Part shown: positions 28,510 to 37,079 of the stretch, piece after piece
How positions within the stretch are numbered: position 1 is the stretch's first letter
How the letters are laid out: each line of letters begins with the position of its first letter
Assembly: GCF_022348085.1 (NCBI RefSeq)
Contig: NZ_JAKRFN010000013.1
Coordinates: 62,001-126,000 of the forward strand
DNA length: 64,000 nt
Origin: Mycobacterium sp. PSTR-4-N
Lineage (GTDB): Bacteria; Actinomycetota; Actinomycetes; Mycobacteriales; Mycobacteriaceae
Direction: 5' to 3'
Notes under the pieces: model-generated
What the model saw: only the letters and a program-made list of their open reading frames with translations
Told to the model about the DNA's origin: nothing
Database searches by the model: none
Position numbers and translations under genes: made by a program

Positions 28510-29604
28510 ATGACTCAAACGGTGCGCGGAGTGATCTCTCGTTCGAAGGGCCAACCGGTCGAAGTGGTCGACATCGTGATCCCCGACCCGGGGCCGGGCG
28601 AGGTCGTCGTCGACATCCAGGCGTGCGGGGTCTGCCACACCGATCTGCACTACCGCGAGGGTGGCATCAATGACGAGTTCCCGTTCCTGCTCGGCCACGA
28701 AGCCGCCGGCATCGTCGAAACCGTCGGTGAGGGCGTCACGAATGTCGCACCCGGCGACTTCGTGATCCTGAACTGGCGTGCGGTGTGCGGGCAGTGCCGT
28801 GCCTGCAAACGCGGTCGTCCGCACCTGTGCTTCGACACGCACAATGCCGCGCAGAAGATGACGCTGACCGACGGCACCGAGCTGACGCCCGCATTGGGCA
28901 TCGGCGCGTTCGCCGACAAGACCCTGGTGCACGAAGGTCAGGCCACGTTGGTCGATCCGGCTGCCGATCCCGCCGCGGCCGGGCTGCTGGGCTGCGGCGT
29001 GATGGCCGGTGTCGGCGCGGCCATCAACACCGGCGCGGTCAACCGCGACGACACCGTGGCTGTCATCGGCTGCGGCGGCGTCGGCGACGCCGCCATCGCC
29101 GGGGCCGCGCTGGTGGGCGCCAAGCGCATCATCGCCGTGGACATGGACAACCGGAAGTTGGAGTGGGCCAGGCAGTTCGGGGCCACGCACACGATCAACG
29201 CCAAGGAACTCGACGCGATCGAGACGATCCAGGATCTCACCGACGGGTTCGGCGCCGACGTCGTGATCGACGCGGTCGGACGGCCCGAGACGTGGAAGCA
29301 GGCGTTCTACGCCCGCGATCTCGCCGGCACCGTGGTCCTGGTCGGTGTCCCGACCCCGGACATGACGCTGGAGATGCCCCTCATCGACTTCTTCTCCCGC
29401 GGTGGGTCGTTGAAGTCGTCGTGGTACGGCGATTGTCTGCCCGAACGCGACTTCCCGACGCTGATCTCGCTCTATCTGCAGGGCCGGTTCCCGCTCGACA
29501 AGTTCGTCTCCGAACGCATCGGGCTCGACCAGATCGAAGACGCGTTCGGAAAGATGCACGCCGGATCAGAAGACGTAGTGCTGCGCTCGGTGGTGCTGCT
29601 GTGA
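28510..29604 (+). CDS. mscR: S-(hydroxymethyl)mycothiol dehydrogenase (formaldehyde dehydrogenase)
   Basis: 364-residue zinc alcohol dehydrogenase. Catalytic zinc ligands in ACGVCHTDLHYREGG, structural zinc cysteines in CGQCRACKRGRPHLC, Rossmann motif VIGCGGVGDAAIAG. It matches the mycothiol-dependent formaldehyde dehydrogenase / S-nitrosomycothiol reductase (Rv2259). Oxidises the formaldehyde-mycothiol adduct. ATG 28510. The MBL-fold gene follows with a GTGA overlap, a pair that is conserved in mycobacteria. Confidence 0.94.
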   Translation: MTQTVRGVISRSKGQPVEVVDIVIPDPGPGEVVVDIQACGVCHTDLHYREGGINDEFPFLLGHEAAGIVETVGEGVTNVAPGDFVILNWRAVCGQCRACKRGRPHLCFDTHNAAQKMTLTDGTELTPALGIGAFADKTLVHEGQATLVDPAADPAAAGLLGCGVMAGVGAAINTGAVNRDDTVAVIGCGGVGDAAIAGAALVGAKRIIAVDMDNRKLEWARQFGATHTINAKELDAIETIQDLTDGFGADVVIDAVGRPETWKQAFYARDLAGTVVLVGVPTPDMTLEMPLIDFFSRGGSLKSSWYGDCLPERDFPTLISLYLQGRFPLDKFVSERIGLDQIEDAFGKMHAGSEDVVLRSVVLL

Positions 29605-30224
29605 GCGCCATCCAGCGGTTGGTCACCAGCGGCACGTTCGAACTCGACGGCGGCAGCTGGGATGTCGACAACAACATCTGGCTCGTCGGCGACGACGACG
29701 ACGTCGTGGTGTTCGACGCCGCGCACAGCGCGGCGCCGATCATCGAGGCGGTCGGCGGCCGCAACGTCGTCGCGGTGGTGTGCACCCACGGTCACAACGA
29801 CCACGTCACGGTCGCACCCGAGCTCGGCAGAGCCCTCGACGCACCGGTCCTGCTGCACCCCGCCGACGACGTGCTGTGGCGGATGACGCACCCCGACAGC
29901 GACTTTCGAGCGGTGAACGACGGCGACTCACTGCAGGTGGCCGGTATCGAGCTGCGCGCACTGCACACCCCGGGCCACTCTCCGGGCTCGGTCTGCTGGC
30001 ATGCGTCCGATCTCGGCGCCGTGTTCAGCGGGGACACCTTGTTCAACGGCGGTCCGGGTGCCACCGGGCGGTCGTACTCGGACTTCCCCACCATTCTTGA
30101 TTCCATCTCGGGACGGTTGGGCGCACTGCCGGGCGACACCGTCGTCTACACCGGGCACGGCGATTCCACCACCGTCGGCGACGAACTGGTGAACTACGAC
30201 GAGTGGGTCAAGCACGGTAGCTGA
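29601..30224 (+). CDS. Metallo-beta-lactamase-fold hydrolase, partner of MscR
   Basis: 207-residue MBL-fold protein. The zinc motif HxHxDH is at CTHGHNDHV (residue ~60); further ligands in HTPGHSPGSVCW, FSGDTLF and YTGHGDSTT. This resembles glyoxalase II-like thioesterases, so it probably hydrolyses the S-formylmycothiol or a related thioester made by MscR. GTG start overlaps the mscR stop (GTGA), ensuring coupled expression. Confidence 0.9.
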   Translation: MSAIQRLVTSGTFELDGGSWDVDNNIWLVGDDDDVVVFDAAHSAAPIIEAVGGRNVVAVVCTHGHNDHVTVAPELGRALDAPVLLHPADDVLWRMTHPDSDFRAVNDGDSLQVAGIELRALHTPGHSPGSVCWHASDLGAVFSGDTLFNGGPGATGRSYSDFPTILDSISGRLGALPGDTVVYTGHGDSTTVGDELVNYDEWVKHGS

Positions 30225-30243
30225 ACCACCTGGCAGGACAGCG

Positions 30244-30846
30244 TCACCGACCGTCGAGGATCACCGGACCGGGCACCGGCCGGGGCCGGCGCCCCGATCG
30301 GATCCACCATGCGATCGCCACGGCGAGCTCGAGCAGACCGGCCGCGATCAACCCCCCGCAGGCCCACAGCGCCCAGTCCGGTGAACTGTCCTTCCCGAAG
30401 GCCAGCCGCGGGTTGATGTAGCCGCCCACCGTTCCGCCTGTCCGGACGTCGTACACGCCGCTCTGGGCGATCTGCGCGGTCCAGATCCGCACGCGCACAT
30501 CGTTGTTCACCGAGGTGGTCGAACCGATGACTTGGGTGAGCACCGGCTCGGGGACACCGTCGGGTGCGTCGATGCCCAGCTTCAGCGGGGGCACCGGAAA
30601 ACCGCCGTCGATGCCTCCCGGCACCGCGGTGTGGAAGTTGATCGTCACCTCACCCGCGGGCAGCGTCACCCGTCCCGACCCTGGCACCGGGACCTCACCG
30701 TAGGCATCGAAGTCGTCGTAGACGAAGGCGCTGAGCGCGAGTGTCAGGATCAGACCGACCACGCCGACGATCAGCATGATCGCCGCGCTGATCAGCGCGA
30801 TGCGGGGGCCGAACCGTCCCAACACGTGCGCCAGTGTCGCACGCAT
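30244..30846 (-). CDS. Two-TM membrane protein, unknown function
   Basis: 200-residue membrane protein. TM helix at ~20-40 (ISAAIMLIVGVVGLILTLAL), an outside domain of ~120 residues rich in beta strands, then TM at ~165-185 (GGLIAAGLLELAVAIAWWI) and a short Arg/Pro-rich tail. No recognised domain. ATG at 30844-30846 (MRATLAHVLG) chosen; a longer frame would overlap the divergent methyltransferase start. 46 bases separate the two divergent starts. Confidence 0.75.
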   Translation of the reverse strand: MRATLAHVLGRFGPRIALISAAIMLIVGVVGLILTLALSAFVYDDFDAYGEVPVPGSGRVTLPAGEVTINFHTAVPGGIDGGFPVPPLKLGIDAPDGVPEPVLTQVIGSTTSVNNDVRVRIWTAQIAQSGVYDVRTGGTVGGYINPRLAFGKDSSPDWALWACGGLIAAGLLELAVAIAWWIRSGRRPRPVPGPVILDGR

Positions 30847-30892
30847 GGCTTTTCGTCGGCGCAGATCGCATGCAGCGACTACCGTCTCGAAG

Positions 30893-31975
30893 ATGCCCGA
30901 GTCGAGCATCGTGGTGCGACCGGAACCGGTCGACAGCGGCAGCTACACCGCTGGATCACGGCTGCAGGCCGCCGGGCTGTCGCGGGCGATCGAGATCTTC
31001 CGCGAAGCCGCCGCTGCGGTACCGCTACCCGCCCCGCCGCAGCCGATCGTGCTGGCCGACTACGGCGCGGCGAACGGGCACAATTCGCTGCTGCCGATGG
31101 GCGCGGCGATCTCCGTGCTGCGCAGCAGAACCCGACCGGAGCACTCGGTGCTCGTCGCCCACACCGACCGGCCGGACAACGACTTCACCGCGCTGTTCCG
31201 GACCTTGGACGAAGACCCGGACACCTATCTGGCCAAGGACGCGGCGGCCTTCGCCTCCGCCGTCGGCCGCTCGTTCTATTCGCAGATCATGCCCTCCAAC
31301 AGCGTCAACCTCGGCTGGAGCGCGTGGGCGATCCACTGGCTGAGCCACGTTCCCGCGCCGGTTCTCGGCCCGCACCTGCAGGTGGCCACCTGCGGTGACA
31401 CAGAGCTGCAGGCGGCTTACGCCAAGCAGGCGGCGCGGGACTGGCACGAGTTCGTCGCGTTCCGCGGCCGCGAGCTGTGTCCCGGCGGTCGGCTCGTCGT
31501 GACGACGATGGGCGTCGGCGAGGACGGCGACGCAGGGTTCCGGCCGCTGCTCACCGCGATGGTCGATGCGCTCGCCGAAGCGACGGCTGCCGGGGTGGTC
31601 AGCGCCGACGAGGCAGCACGGATGTGCATCCCGACCGTGGCCCGGCAGGCCGCCGACTTCACGGCTCCGTTCGCGCCGTCGGGGATCTTCGAGCGGCTCC
31701 AGATCGAGCACCTGGAGATCGTCGACGCCCAGGACCGGTTCTGGGAGCGGTATCAGGCCGACAAGGACGCAGCAGAGTTCGGGGCGCGCTGGGCGGGCTT
31801 CGCGCGCGCGTCGATCTTCGCCGCGCTGACGACGGCACTGGAGGGCGGGCCGGCGAACCCGCGCGCCGCCGACCTGCACGAGCGGTTAGAGAAGGGCATC
31901 GCCGAACGGCTGGCCGCCGCCCCGGAACGTACCCGCATCCCGCTCGCCTACGTGGTGCTGGTCAAGCGGCGCTGA
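30893..31975 (+). CDS. SABATH-type SAM-dependent carboxyl methyltransferase
   Basis: 360-residue protein resembling plant SABATH methyltransferases, which methylate carboxyl groups of small acids such as salicylate or jasmonate. N-terminal SGSYTAGSRLQAAGL and motif I ADYGAANGHNSLLPM correspond to the plant Y-x-x-N/S-S and DLGCSSGPN segments. SFYSQIMPSNSVNLGWSAWA followed by IHWLSHVPAP matches the plant SFY-x-RLFP...S-SxxWLSxxP substrate-binding region. Substrate in bacteria unknown. ATG 30893. Its stop is 2 bases from the convergent reductase stop. Confidence 0.82.
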   Translation: MPESSIVVRPEPVDSGSYTAGSRLQAAGLSRAIEIFREAAAAVPLPAPPQPIVLADYGAANGHNSLLPMGAAISVLRSRTRPEHSVLVAHTDRPDNDFTALFRTLDEDPDTYLAKDAAAFASAVGRSFYSQIMPSNSVNLGWSAWAIHWLSHVPAPVLGPHLQVATCGDTELQAAYAKQAARDWHEFVAFRGRELCPGGRLVVTTMGVGEDGDAGFRPLLTAMVDALAEATAAGVVSADEAARMCIPTVARQAADFTAPFAPSGIFERLQIEHLEIVDAQDRFWERYQADKDAAEFGARWAGFARASIFAALTTALEGGPANPRAADLHERLEKGIAERLAAAPERTRIPLAYVVLVKRR

Positions 31976-31977
31976 GG

Positions 31978-33063
31978 TCAGCGGATGGTGCCCATCCCGG
32001 GGATCAGCGGCAGATCCAACGCGGTGACCCAGCCGGGCGAGAGCGCGTTGACCGCGGGCACCGCGTTGAGGGCGCGCAACCCCGTGGCCAGACAGCCCGC
32101 CGCCGCGGCGTCGCGGCCGGACCCGTCGGTGAACCGGAACGCCGTCTCCTGGCTGATGCTGGGCGTGCCCTCGATGTCGACGCGGTACACGTCGTTCTGG
32201 TTTCCCGACGGCCACTCCGGAGCGGCGTCGTTGCCGATCCGGTTGACGTGTTCGAGCTGGATGCGCGTCTGCCCCTGATAGACGCCGTTGATCGTGAACC
32301 GCACCGCCGCAACGTTGCCCGCCTCGATGACGCCCTTGGCGGTCGGCCGGTCGACGGGGGTCACCCACTTCTCCCACGTCGTGGTGATCTCGTCGAGCAT
32401 GATGCCGGCGGCGTGCGCGATCATCGGAACCGTTGCGCCCCAGGCGAACACGAGGATGTCGGGATTCTCCAGCATCGCCGTGTACTCCGGTGGCCTGCCG
32501 ATCCCCATCTCGCGGTCGTAGTCGCCGGTGTAGTTCGTGTAGTCCAGGAGCTCCGATGCGCGCACCGTGCGGACCTGCGAGCACAATCCCATCAACGTCA
32601 TCGGGAACAGATCGTTGGCGAAGCCGGGGTCGATGCCGGTGGTGAAGCACGACGACTCCCCCAGTTCGCAGGCGACGGTGACGGGTTCGATCCAGTTGGG
32701 GGGATTCAGATGCATGGTCGGCCAGATCCACGGCGTCATCGCGGTGGAGCACACATCGATTCCGGCACGCAGGAACCGGGTGATGACCTCGACGTTGGTG
32801 TCGGCGTGGGCAGCGGTCGGCCCGTAATGCACCAGCGCGTCGGGTTTCAGCGCGATCAGCGCGTCGATGTCGTCGGTGGCGCTGATCCCCACCGGCGTCG
32901 GCAGTCCGCAGATGTCACCGACATCGCGGCCCACCTTGTCGGGGTTGCTCACGCCCACTCCGACGAGTTCGAAGCCGGGATGATCGACGACTTCGGCGAT
33001 GACCATCTGTCCGACGAAACCGGTGCCCCAGATGACGATCCGCTTCGCATCCGCGTGTGTCAC
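31978..33063 (-). CDS. Dihydrodipicolinate-reductase-like NAD(P)-dependent oxidoreductase
   Basis: 361-residue protein with a Rossmann motif IVIWGTGFVGQMVIAEV and the ATDDIDALIALKPDALVHYG segment of the DapB N-terminal-like family widespread in mycobacteria. The C-terminal domain is not DapB-like, so lysine synthesis is unlikely; 2,4-diaminopentanoate-dehydrogenase-like labels appear in databases. Start set at GTG 33063, which has an AGGGGA ribosome site and avoids a 32-base overlap with the upstream gene needed by the longer frame. Confidence 0.8.
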   Translation of the reverse strand: MTHADAKRIVIWGTGFVGQMVIAEVVDHPGFELVGVGVSNPDKVGRDVGDICGLPTPVGISATDDIDALIALKPDALVHYGPTAAHADTNVEVITRFLRAGIDVCSTAMTPWIWPTMHLNPPNWIEPVTVACELGESSCFTTGIDPGFANDLFPMTLMGLCSQVRTVRASELLDYTNYTGDYDREMGIGRPPEYTAMLENPDILVFAWGATVPMIAHAAGIMLDEITTTWEKWVTPVDRPTAKGVIEAGNVAAVRFTINGVYQGQTRIQLEHVNRIGNDAAPEWPSGNQNDVYRVDIEGTPSISQETAFRFTDGSGRDAAAAGCLATGLRALNAVPAVNALSPGWVTALDLPLIPGMGTIR

Positions 33064-33073
33064 GGCGATTCCC

Positions 33074-33595
33074 CTAGAAGCAGCGCCGTAGTCCGCCTGG
33101 CTCACAGATCAACGGATATCGGTCGACGGGGGTCGACAGCGGCCCCTTGTAGGCAATGGTGAACGGGGTCACGATGATGCCCGGCGGCAGGCCGCAGTTG
33201 CCGTTGTGCTGGGTGCTGCGGGTTCCTGTCATCGTCGCATCGTCGAACTTGACCACCTCGACTGTCGGCGCCCATGAGCCGTCCGGGCACTGCATGCCCC
33301 GGTCCTTCGGGGTGGTGAAGGCCCACTGGCCGCCGGTGAGCACGGCGTCGCCGCCGACCAGGTCGCCGCCGGCCTGCACGTGCAGGCGACAGCCGACGGG
33401 CAGGTAGAGCGGCTCCCGCAGATCGCCGACGACGGGAACGCAGGACGGGAAGACCGTCCAGGTACCGGACGTGCCGCCGTCCTGAGTGATGGTGAAGACG
33501 CCTTCGATCACCTGGTCGGCCCGGGCGGGGGTGGCGGCGCCCAGTGCTGCGCAGACACCGAACAGAAGGGCGGCCAGGGTGCGCATCATCGTCAC
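33074..33595 (-). CDS. Secreted protein of unknown function
   Basis: 173-residue exported protein. Signal peptide of ~25 residues (LAALLFGVCAALGAATPARA) with cleavage after ARA. The mature part contains paired cysteines (FPSCVPV, VGCRLHV, MQCPDGS, GNCGLPP, LICEP, RRCF) suggesting up to three disulfides, and a THN-rich beta fold. Mycobacteria have many such small secreted proteins with no assigned function. Several close starts (33595, 33589, 33586) are possible. 10 bases before the reductase start on the same strand. Confidence 0.78.
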   Translation of the reverse strand: MTMMRTLAALLFGVCAALGAATPARADQVIEGVFTITQDGGTSGTWTVFPSCVPVVGDLREPLYLPVGCRLHVQAGGDLVGGDAVLTGGQWAFTTPKDRGMQCPDGSWAPTVEVVKFDDATMTGTRSTQHNGNCGLPPGIIVTPFTIAYKGPLSTPVDRYPLICEPGGLRRCF

Positions 33596-33697
33596 GCCGA
33601 GCAGTATTTCAGCCGGGCACGGACAAAGTCACCGGTTTGCCGGTTCGCGACTTCGGGTAGAAGACCGGCACTGGCTCGAGTACCGGGGTGGTGAAAT

Positions 33698-35239
33698 ATG
33701 ACGAGGACGGCGGTGTCAACCGCTGTCCTCGTCATCTGTGCACTCATCGCGTCGCTGACCGGATGCTCGACGGGCAGCCGGGTCAACCTGGGTCAGGGTG
33801 CCGCAGGATCGCTGATCGCCGCGATCGCCGGGGAACCCGATCAGCTCGACCCCCACAAGACGACCGCCTACTTCTCGTTCGAGGTGCTGGAGAACGTGTT
33901 CGACACCCTGGTCGAACCCGACGAGAACCTGCAGATGCGTCCGGCGCTGGCGACGTCGTGGGAGGTCTCGCCCGATCAGCTGTCGTGGACGTTCCACCTG
34001 CGCCCGGGCGTCACATTCCACGACGGCAGCCCGTTCACGGCCGACGACGTGGTGTTCTCCTACCGCCGGATCATCGACGAAAAGCTCGCCAACTCCGACA
34101 AATTCAGCGCGGTCACTGCGGTCGAGGCACCCGATCCGGCCACGGTGGTGATCCGGGTCAGCCGGCCGACACCGAACATGCTGACCAACCTCGGTGGCTT
34201 CAAGGGCATGGCGATCGTGTCGCGGCGCAACGTCGAGAGCGGGCAGATCGCGACCCACCCCGTCGGCACCGGCCCGTTCCGCTTCGCCGGCCGCAAGAGC
34301 GGGGACTCGATCTCACTGGTCGCCAACCCCGACTACTGGGACGGCCCACCCGGTGTGCCAGGGGTGGTGTTCCGCTTCATCTCCGAACCGTCGACGGCCC
34401 TGTCGGCGCTGCAGGCGGGCGAGGTGGACTGGACGGATTCGATTCCGCCGCAACGTGTCCGGCAACTGTCCGAGGACGATTCGATCCAGTTGGCGGTCAC
34501 CCCGAGCAACGACTACTGGTACCTGGCGCTCAACGAGGCGAGGGCGCCGTGGAACGACGTGCGCGTGCGCCAGGCGATCGCCTACGCCATCGACCGCGAC
34601 GCCATCGTCGCCGCGACCAGTTACGGCACCGCGAAGGTCAACGAGCTCGCCATCCCGGAGGGCAACCCCTGGTACACCCCCTACGACCGCTACCGCACCG
34701 GTGGCCTGGACAAGGCGCGGGAGCTGCTGGCCGAGGCGGGCGTCGCGCCGGGCGATCTGGACATGCTGGTGACCACCGAATACCCCGAGACCGTGACCGC
34801 GGCGCAGATCATCGCCGACAACCTGGCGCCGCTCGGGTTCACGGTCAAGATCCGCACCGTCGACTTCGCTACCTGGCTCGACGACCAGAACCGGGGGAAC
34901 TTCGACATGCTGATGCTCGGCTGGCTCGGCAACATCGACCCCGACGACTTCTACTACGCCCAACACCACACCGACGGCTCGAGCAACGCCCAGAAGTTCT
35001 CCGATCCGGAGGTGGACAGGCTGCTCGACGCCGGCCGTGTCGAAACCGACCCCGCCGCCCGCAAGGCCGACTACGACCGGGCCGCCACGCTGATCGCCGA
35101 CAAGGTCAGCTACATCTTCTTGTACAACTCCTCGGTGATCCAGGCATGGAACCCGGCGCTGACGGGATACGAGGCCCGCCGTGACGGCGCGGTGCGTTTC
35201 CGGGATGCCTCGCTGGACGGGGGCGGCGACGCCTCGTGA
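33698..35239 (+). CDS. Peptide/nickel-type ABC transporter substrate-binding lipoprotein
   Basis: 513-residue family 5 solute-binding protein (DppA/OppA). Lipobox at Cys23 (IASLTGC) anchors it to the membrane. Family features: PDQLDPHKTTAYFSFEVLEN, then LSWTFHLRPGVTFHDGSPFT, and VGTGPFRFAGR. First gene of a four-gene importer operon; the next three starts overlap the preceding stop by 4 bases. Ligand (peptide or other) not determinable. Confidence 0.92.
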   Translation: MTRTAVSTAVLVICALIASLTGCSTGSRVNLGQGAAGSLIAAIAGEPDQLDPHKTTAYFSFEVLENVFDTLVEPDENLQMRPALATSWEVSPDQLSWTFHLRPGVTFHDGSPFTADDVVFSYRRIIDEKLANSDKFSAVTAVEAPDPATVVIRVSRPTPNMLTNLGGFKGMAIVSRRNVESGQIATHPVGTGPFRFAGRKSGDSISLVANPDYWDGPPGVPGVVFRFISEPSTALSALQAGEVDWTDSIPPQRVRQLSEDDSIQLAVTPSNDYWYLALNEARAPWNDVRVRQAIAYAIDRDAIVAATSYGTAKVNELAIPEGNPWYTPYDRYRTGGLDKARELLAEAGVAPGDLDMLVTTEYPETVTAAQIIADNLAPLGFTVKIRTVDFATWLDDQNRGNFDMLMLGWLGNIDPDDFYYAQHHTDGSSNAQKFSDPEVDRLLDAGRVETDPAARKADYDRAATLIADKVSYIFLYNSSVIQAWNPALTGYEARRDGAVRFRDASLDGGGDAS

Positions 35240-36204
35240 CCAAGGCCCTGACCCACCCGATCATCCGGTTCGTCGCGCGCCGGGTGCTGTACTCGCTGAT
35301 CGTGCTGCTGGGTGTCACCGTCGTGGTGTTCGCCCTGGTGCACCTGGTGCCCGGCGACCCGGTACGCATCGCACTCGGCACCCGCTACACACCCGAGGCG
35401 TACGAGGCGCTGCGCAGCGCAAGCGGATTGGACCGGCCGATCCTGTCGCAGTTCTTCGGCTATGTCGGCTCGGCGCTCACCGGTGATCTCGGGGTGAGTT
35501 TCCGCAACGGTGACCCGGTGACCGTGACCCTGATGGAGAGGCTGCCCGCCACGCTGTCGCTGGGCCTGGCGGGCATCGTGATCGCCGGGCTGATCGCGCT
35601 GCCCGCCGGTACCTACTCGGCGCTGCGCGAGGGCCGCCTCAGCGACGCCATCGTCCGGGTGACCAGCCAGTTCGGCGTCTCGATCCCCGACTTCTGGTTG
35701 GGCATCCTGCTGATCGGCCTGTTCTCCACCACGCTGGGCTGGCTGCCCACCTCCGGGTACCGGCCGCTGTTCTCCGACCCGGCGGGGTGGCTGCACCACG
35801 TCATCCTGCCGGGGCTCACCGTCGGTGTCGTCGCGGCAGCGATCATGACCCGCTACGTGCGCGCCGCGGTGCTCGACGTCGCCGCCATGGGTTATGTGCG
35901 GACCGCGCGCTCCAAGGGGCTGTCCCCGCGGGTCGTCACGTTCCGGCACACCGTGCGCAACGCGCTTGTGCCCATCCTGACCATCACCGGGATTCAGCTC
36001 GCCACCCTGCTCGGCGGCGTCATCGTCGTCGAGGTCGTGTTCGCGTGGCCCGGCCTGGGCCGGCTCGTCTACAACGCGGTCGCCGCGCGCGACTACCCCC
36101 TGATCCAGGGCGCAGTGCTGCTGATCGCCGCGCTGTTCCTGGCGATCAACCTCATCGTCGACGTGCTCTACGCGGTGGTCGATCCGAGGATCCGGCTGGC
36201 ATGA
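35236..36204 (+). CDS. ABC transporter permease (DppB type)
   Basis: 322-residue permease, six predicted TM helices. N-terminal RRVLYSLIVLLGVTVVVFAL and GDPVRIALG are typical of DppB. The cytoplasmic EAA loop is DVAAMGYVRTARSKGLSPR near residue 215, which docks onto the ATPase. GTG start overlaps the binding-protein stop (GTGA). Confidence 0.92.
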   Translation: MTKALTHPIIRFVARRVLYSLIVLLGVTVVVFALVHLVPGDPVRIALGTRYTPEAYEALRSASGLDRPILSQFFGYVGSALTGDLGVSFRNGDPVTVTLMERLPATLSLGLAGIVIAGLIALPAGTYSALREGRLSDAIVRVTSQFGVSIPDFWLGILLIGLFSTTLGWLPTSGYRPLFSDPAGWLHHVILPGLTVGVVAAAIMTRYVRAAVLDVAAMGYVRTARSKGLSPRVVTFRHTVRNALVPILTITGIQLATLLGGVIVVEVVFAWPGLGRLVYNAVAARDYPLIQGAVLLIAALFLAINLIVDVLYAVVDPRIRLA

Positions 36205-37079
36205 CGACCACCGACAGCACCCGCGTCTCGTCGTGGCGGCTCCTGGCCCGCAACCCGGTCACCGCCGTCAGCGCGCTGGTCCTGCTCGCCGTCGCCATCA
36301 TCGCCGTGTTCGCGAACGCCATTGCGCCGCACGGTGTCAACGACGTCGACGTACCCGATGCACTGCAGCCGCCCAGCGGGGCGCACTGGTTCGGCACCGA
36401 CGAGCTGGGCCGCGACGTGCTCTCCCGGGTCGTGGTGGCCACCCAGGCGTCGATGCGGGTGGCGGTGATCAGCGTCGCGTTCGCTGTCGTGGTCGGCGTG
36501 ACAGTCGGGGTGCTGGCCGGATACCGCGGCGGCTGGCTCGACACCGTGCTGATGCGCGTCGTCGATGTGATGTTCGCGTTCCCGGTCCTGCTGCTCGCGC
36601 TGGCCGTGGTCGCGATCCTGGGTCCCGGGCTGACCACCACGATCCTGGCGATCGGCATCGTCTACACCCCGATCTTCGCGCGGGTCGCGCGGGCCAGCAC
36701 GCTCGGCGTCCGCAGTGAACCCTTCGTCGCGGTGTCGCATGCGATGGGCACCCCCGACCACATGATCCTGCGCCGGCACATCCTGCCCAACATCGCCGGC
36801 CCGCTGATCGTCCAGACCTCGCTGTCGCTGGCCTTCGCGATCCTGTCGGAGGCGGCGCTGTCCTTCCTCGGGCTGGGCATCCAGCCGCCGGAGCCGTCGC
36901 TGGGCCGGATGATCTTCGATTCGCAGGGATTCGTGACGATGGCGTGGTGGATGGCCGTGTTCCCCGGCGCGGCAATCGTGGTGATCGTTCTCGCGTTCAA
37001 TTTGCTGGGCGACGGGCTGCGCGACGTACTCGACCCGAAGCAGCGCAGCAGCGCCGAGGCCCGCGGGATGCAGCGATGA
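36201..37079 (+). CDS. ABC transporter permease (DppC type)
   Basis: 292-residue permease with the DppC signature HWFGTDELGRDVLSR at ~67-81 and an EAA loop EPFVAVSHAMGTPDHMILRR near residue 175. Five to six TM helices. ATG 36201 overlaps the DppB stop (ATGA) and is followed by the ATPase gene with the same overlap. Confidence 0.92.
   Translation: MTTTDSTRVSSWRLLARNPVTAVSALVLLAVAIIAVFANAIAPHGVNDVDVPDALQPPSGAHWFGTDELGRDVLSRVVVATQASMRVAVISVAFAVVVGVTVGVLAGYRGGWLDTVLMRVVDVMFAFPVLLLALAVVAILGPGLTTTILAIGIVYTPIFARVARASTLGVRSEPFVAVSHAMGTPDHMILRRHILPNIAGPLIVQTSLSLAFAILSEAALSFLGLGIQPPEPSLGRMIFDSQGFVTMAWWMAVFPGAAIVVIVLAFNLLGDGLRDVLDPKQRSSAEARGMQR

Noticed and set aside
31477..33162. A 561-codon plus-strand frame opposite the DapB-like gene
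   Set aside because: Low-complexity His/Arg/Gly composition, overlaps three supported genes, no recognisable domain.
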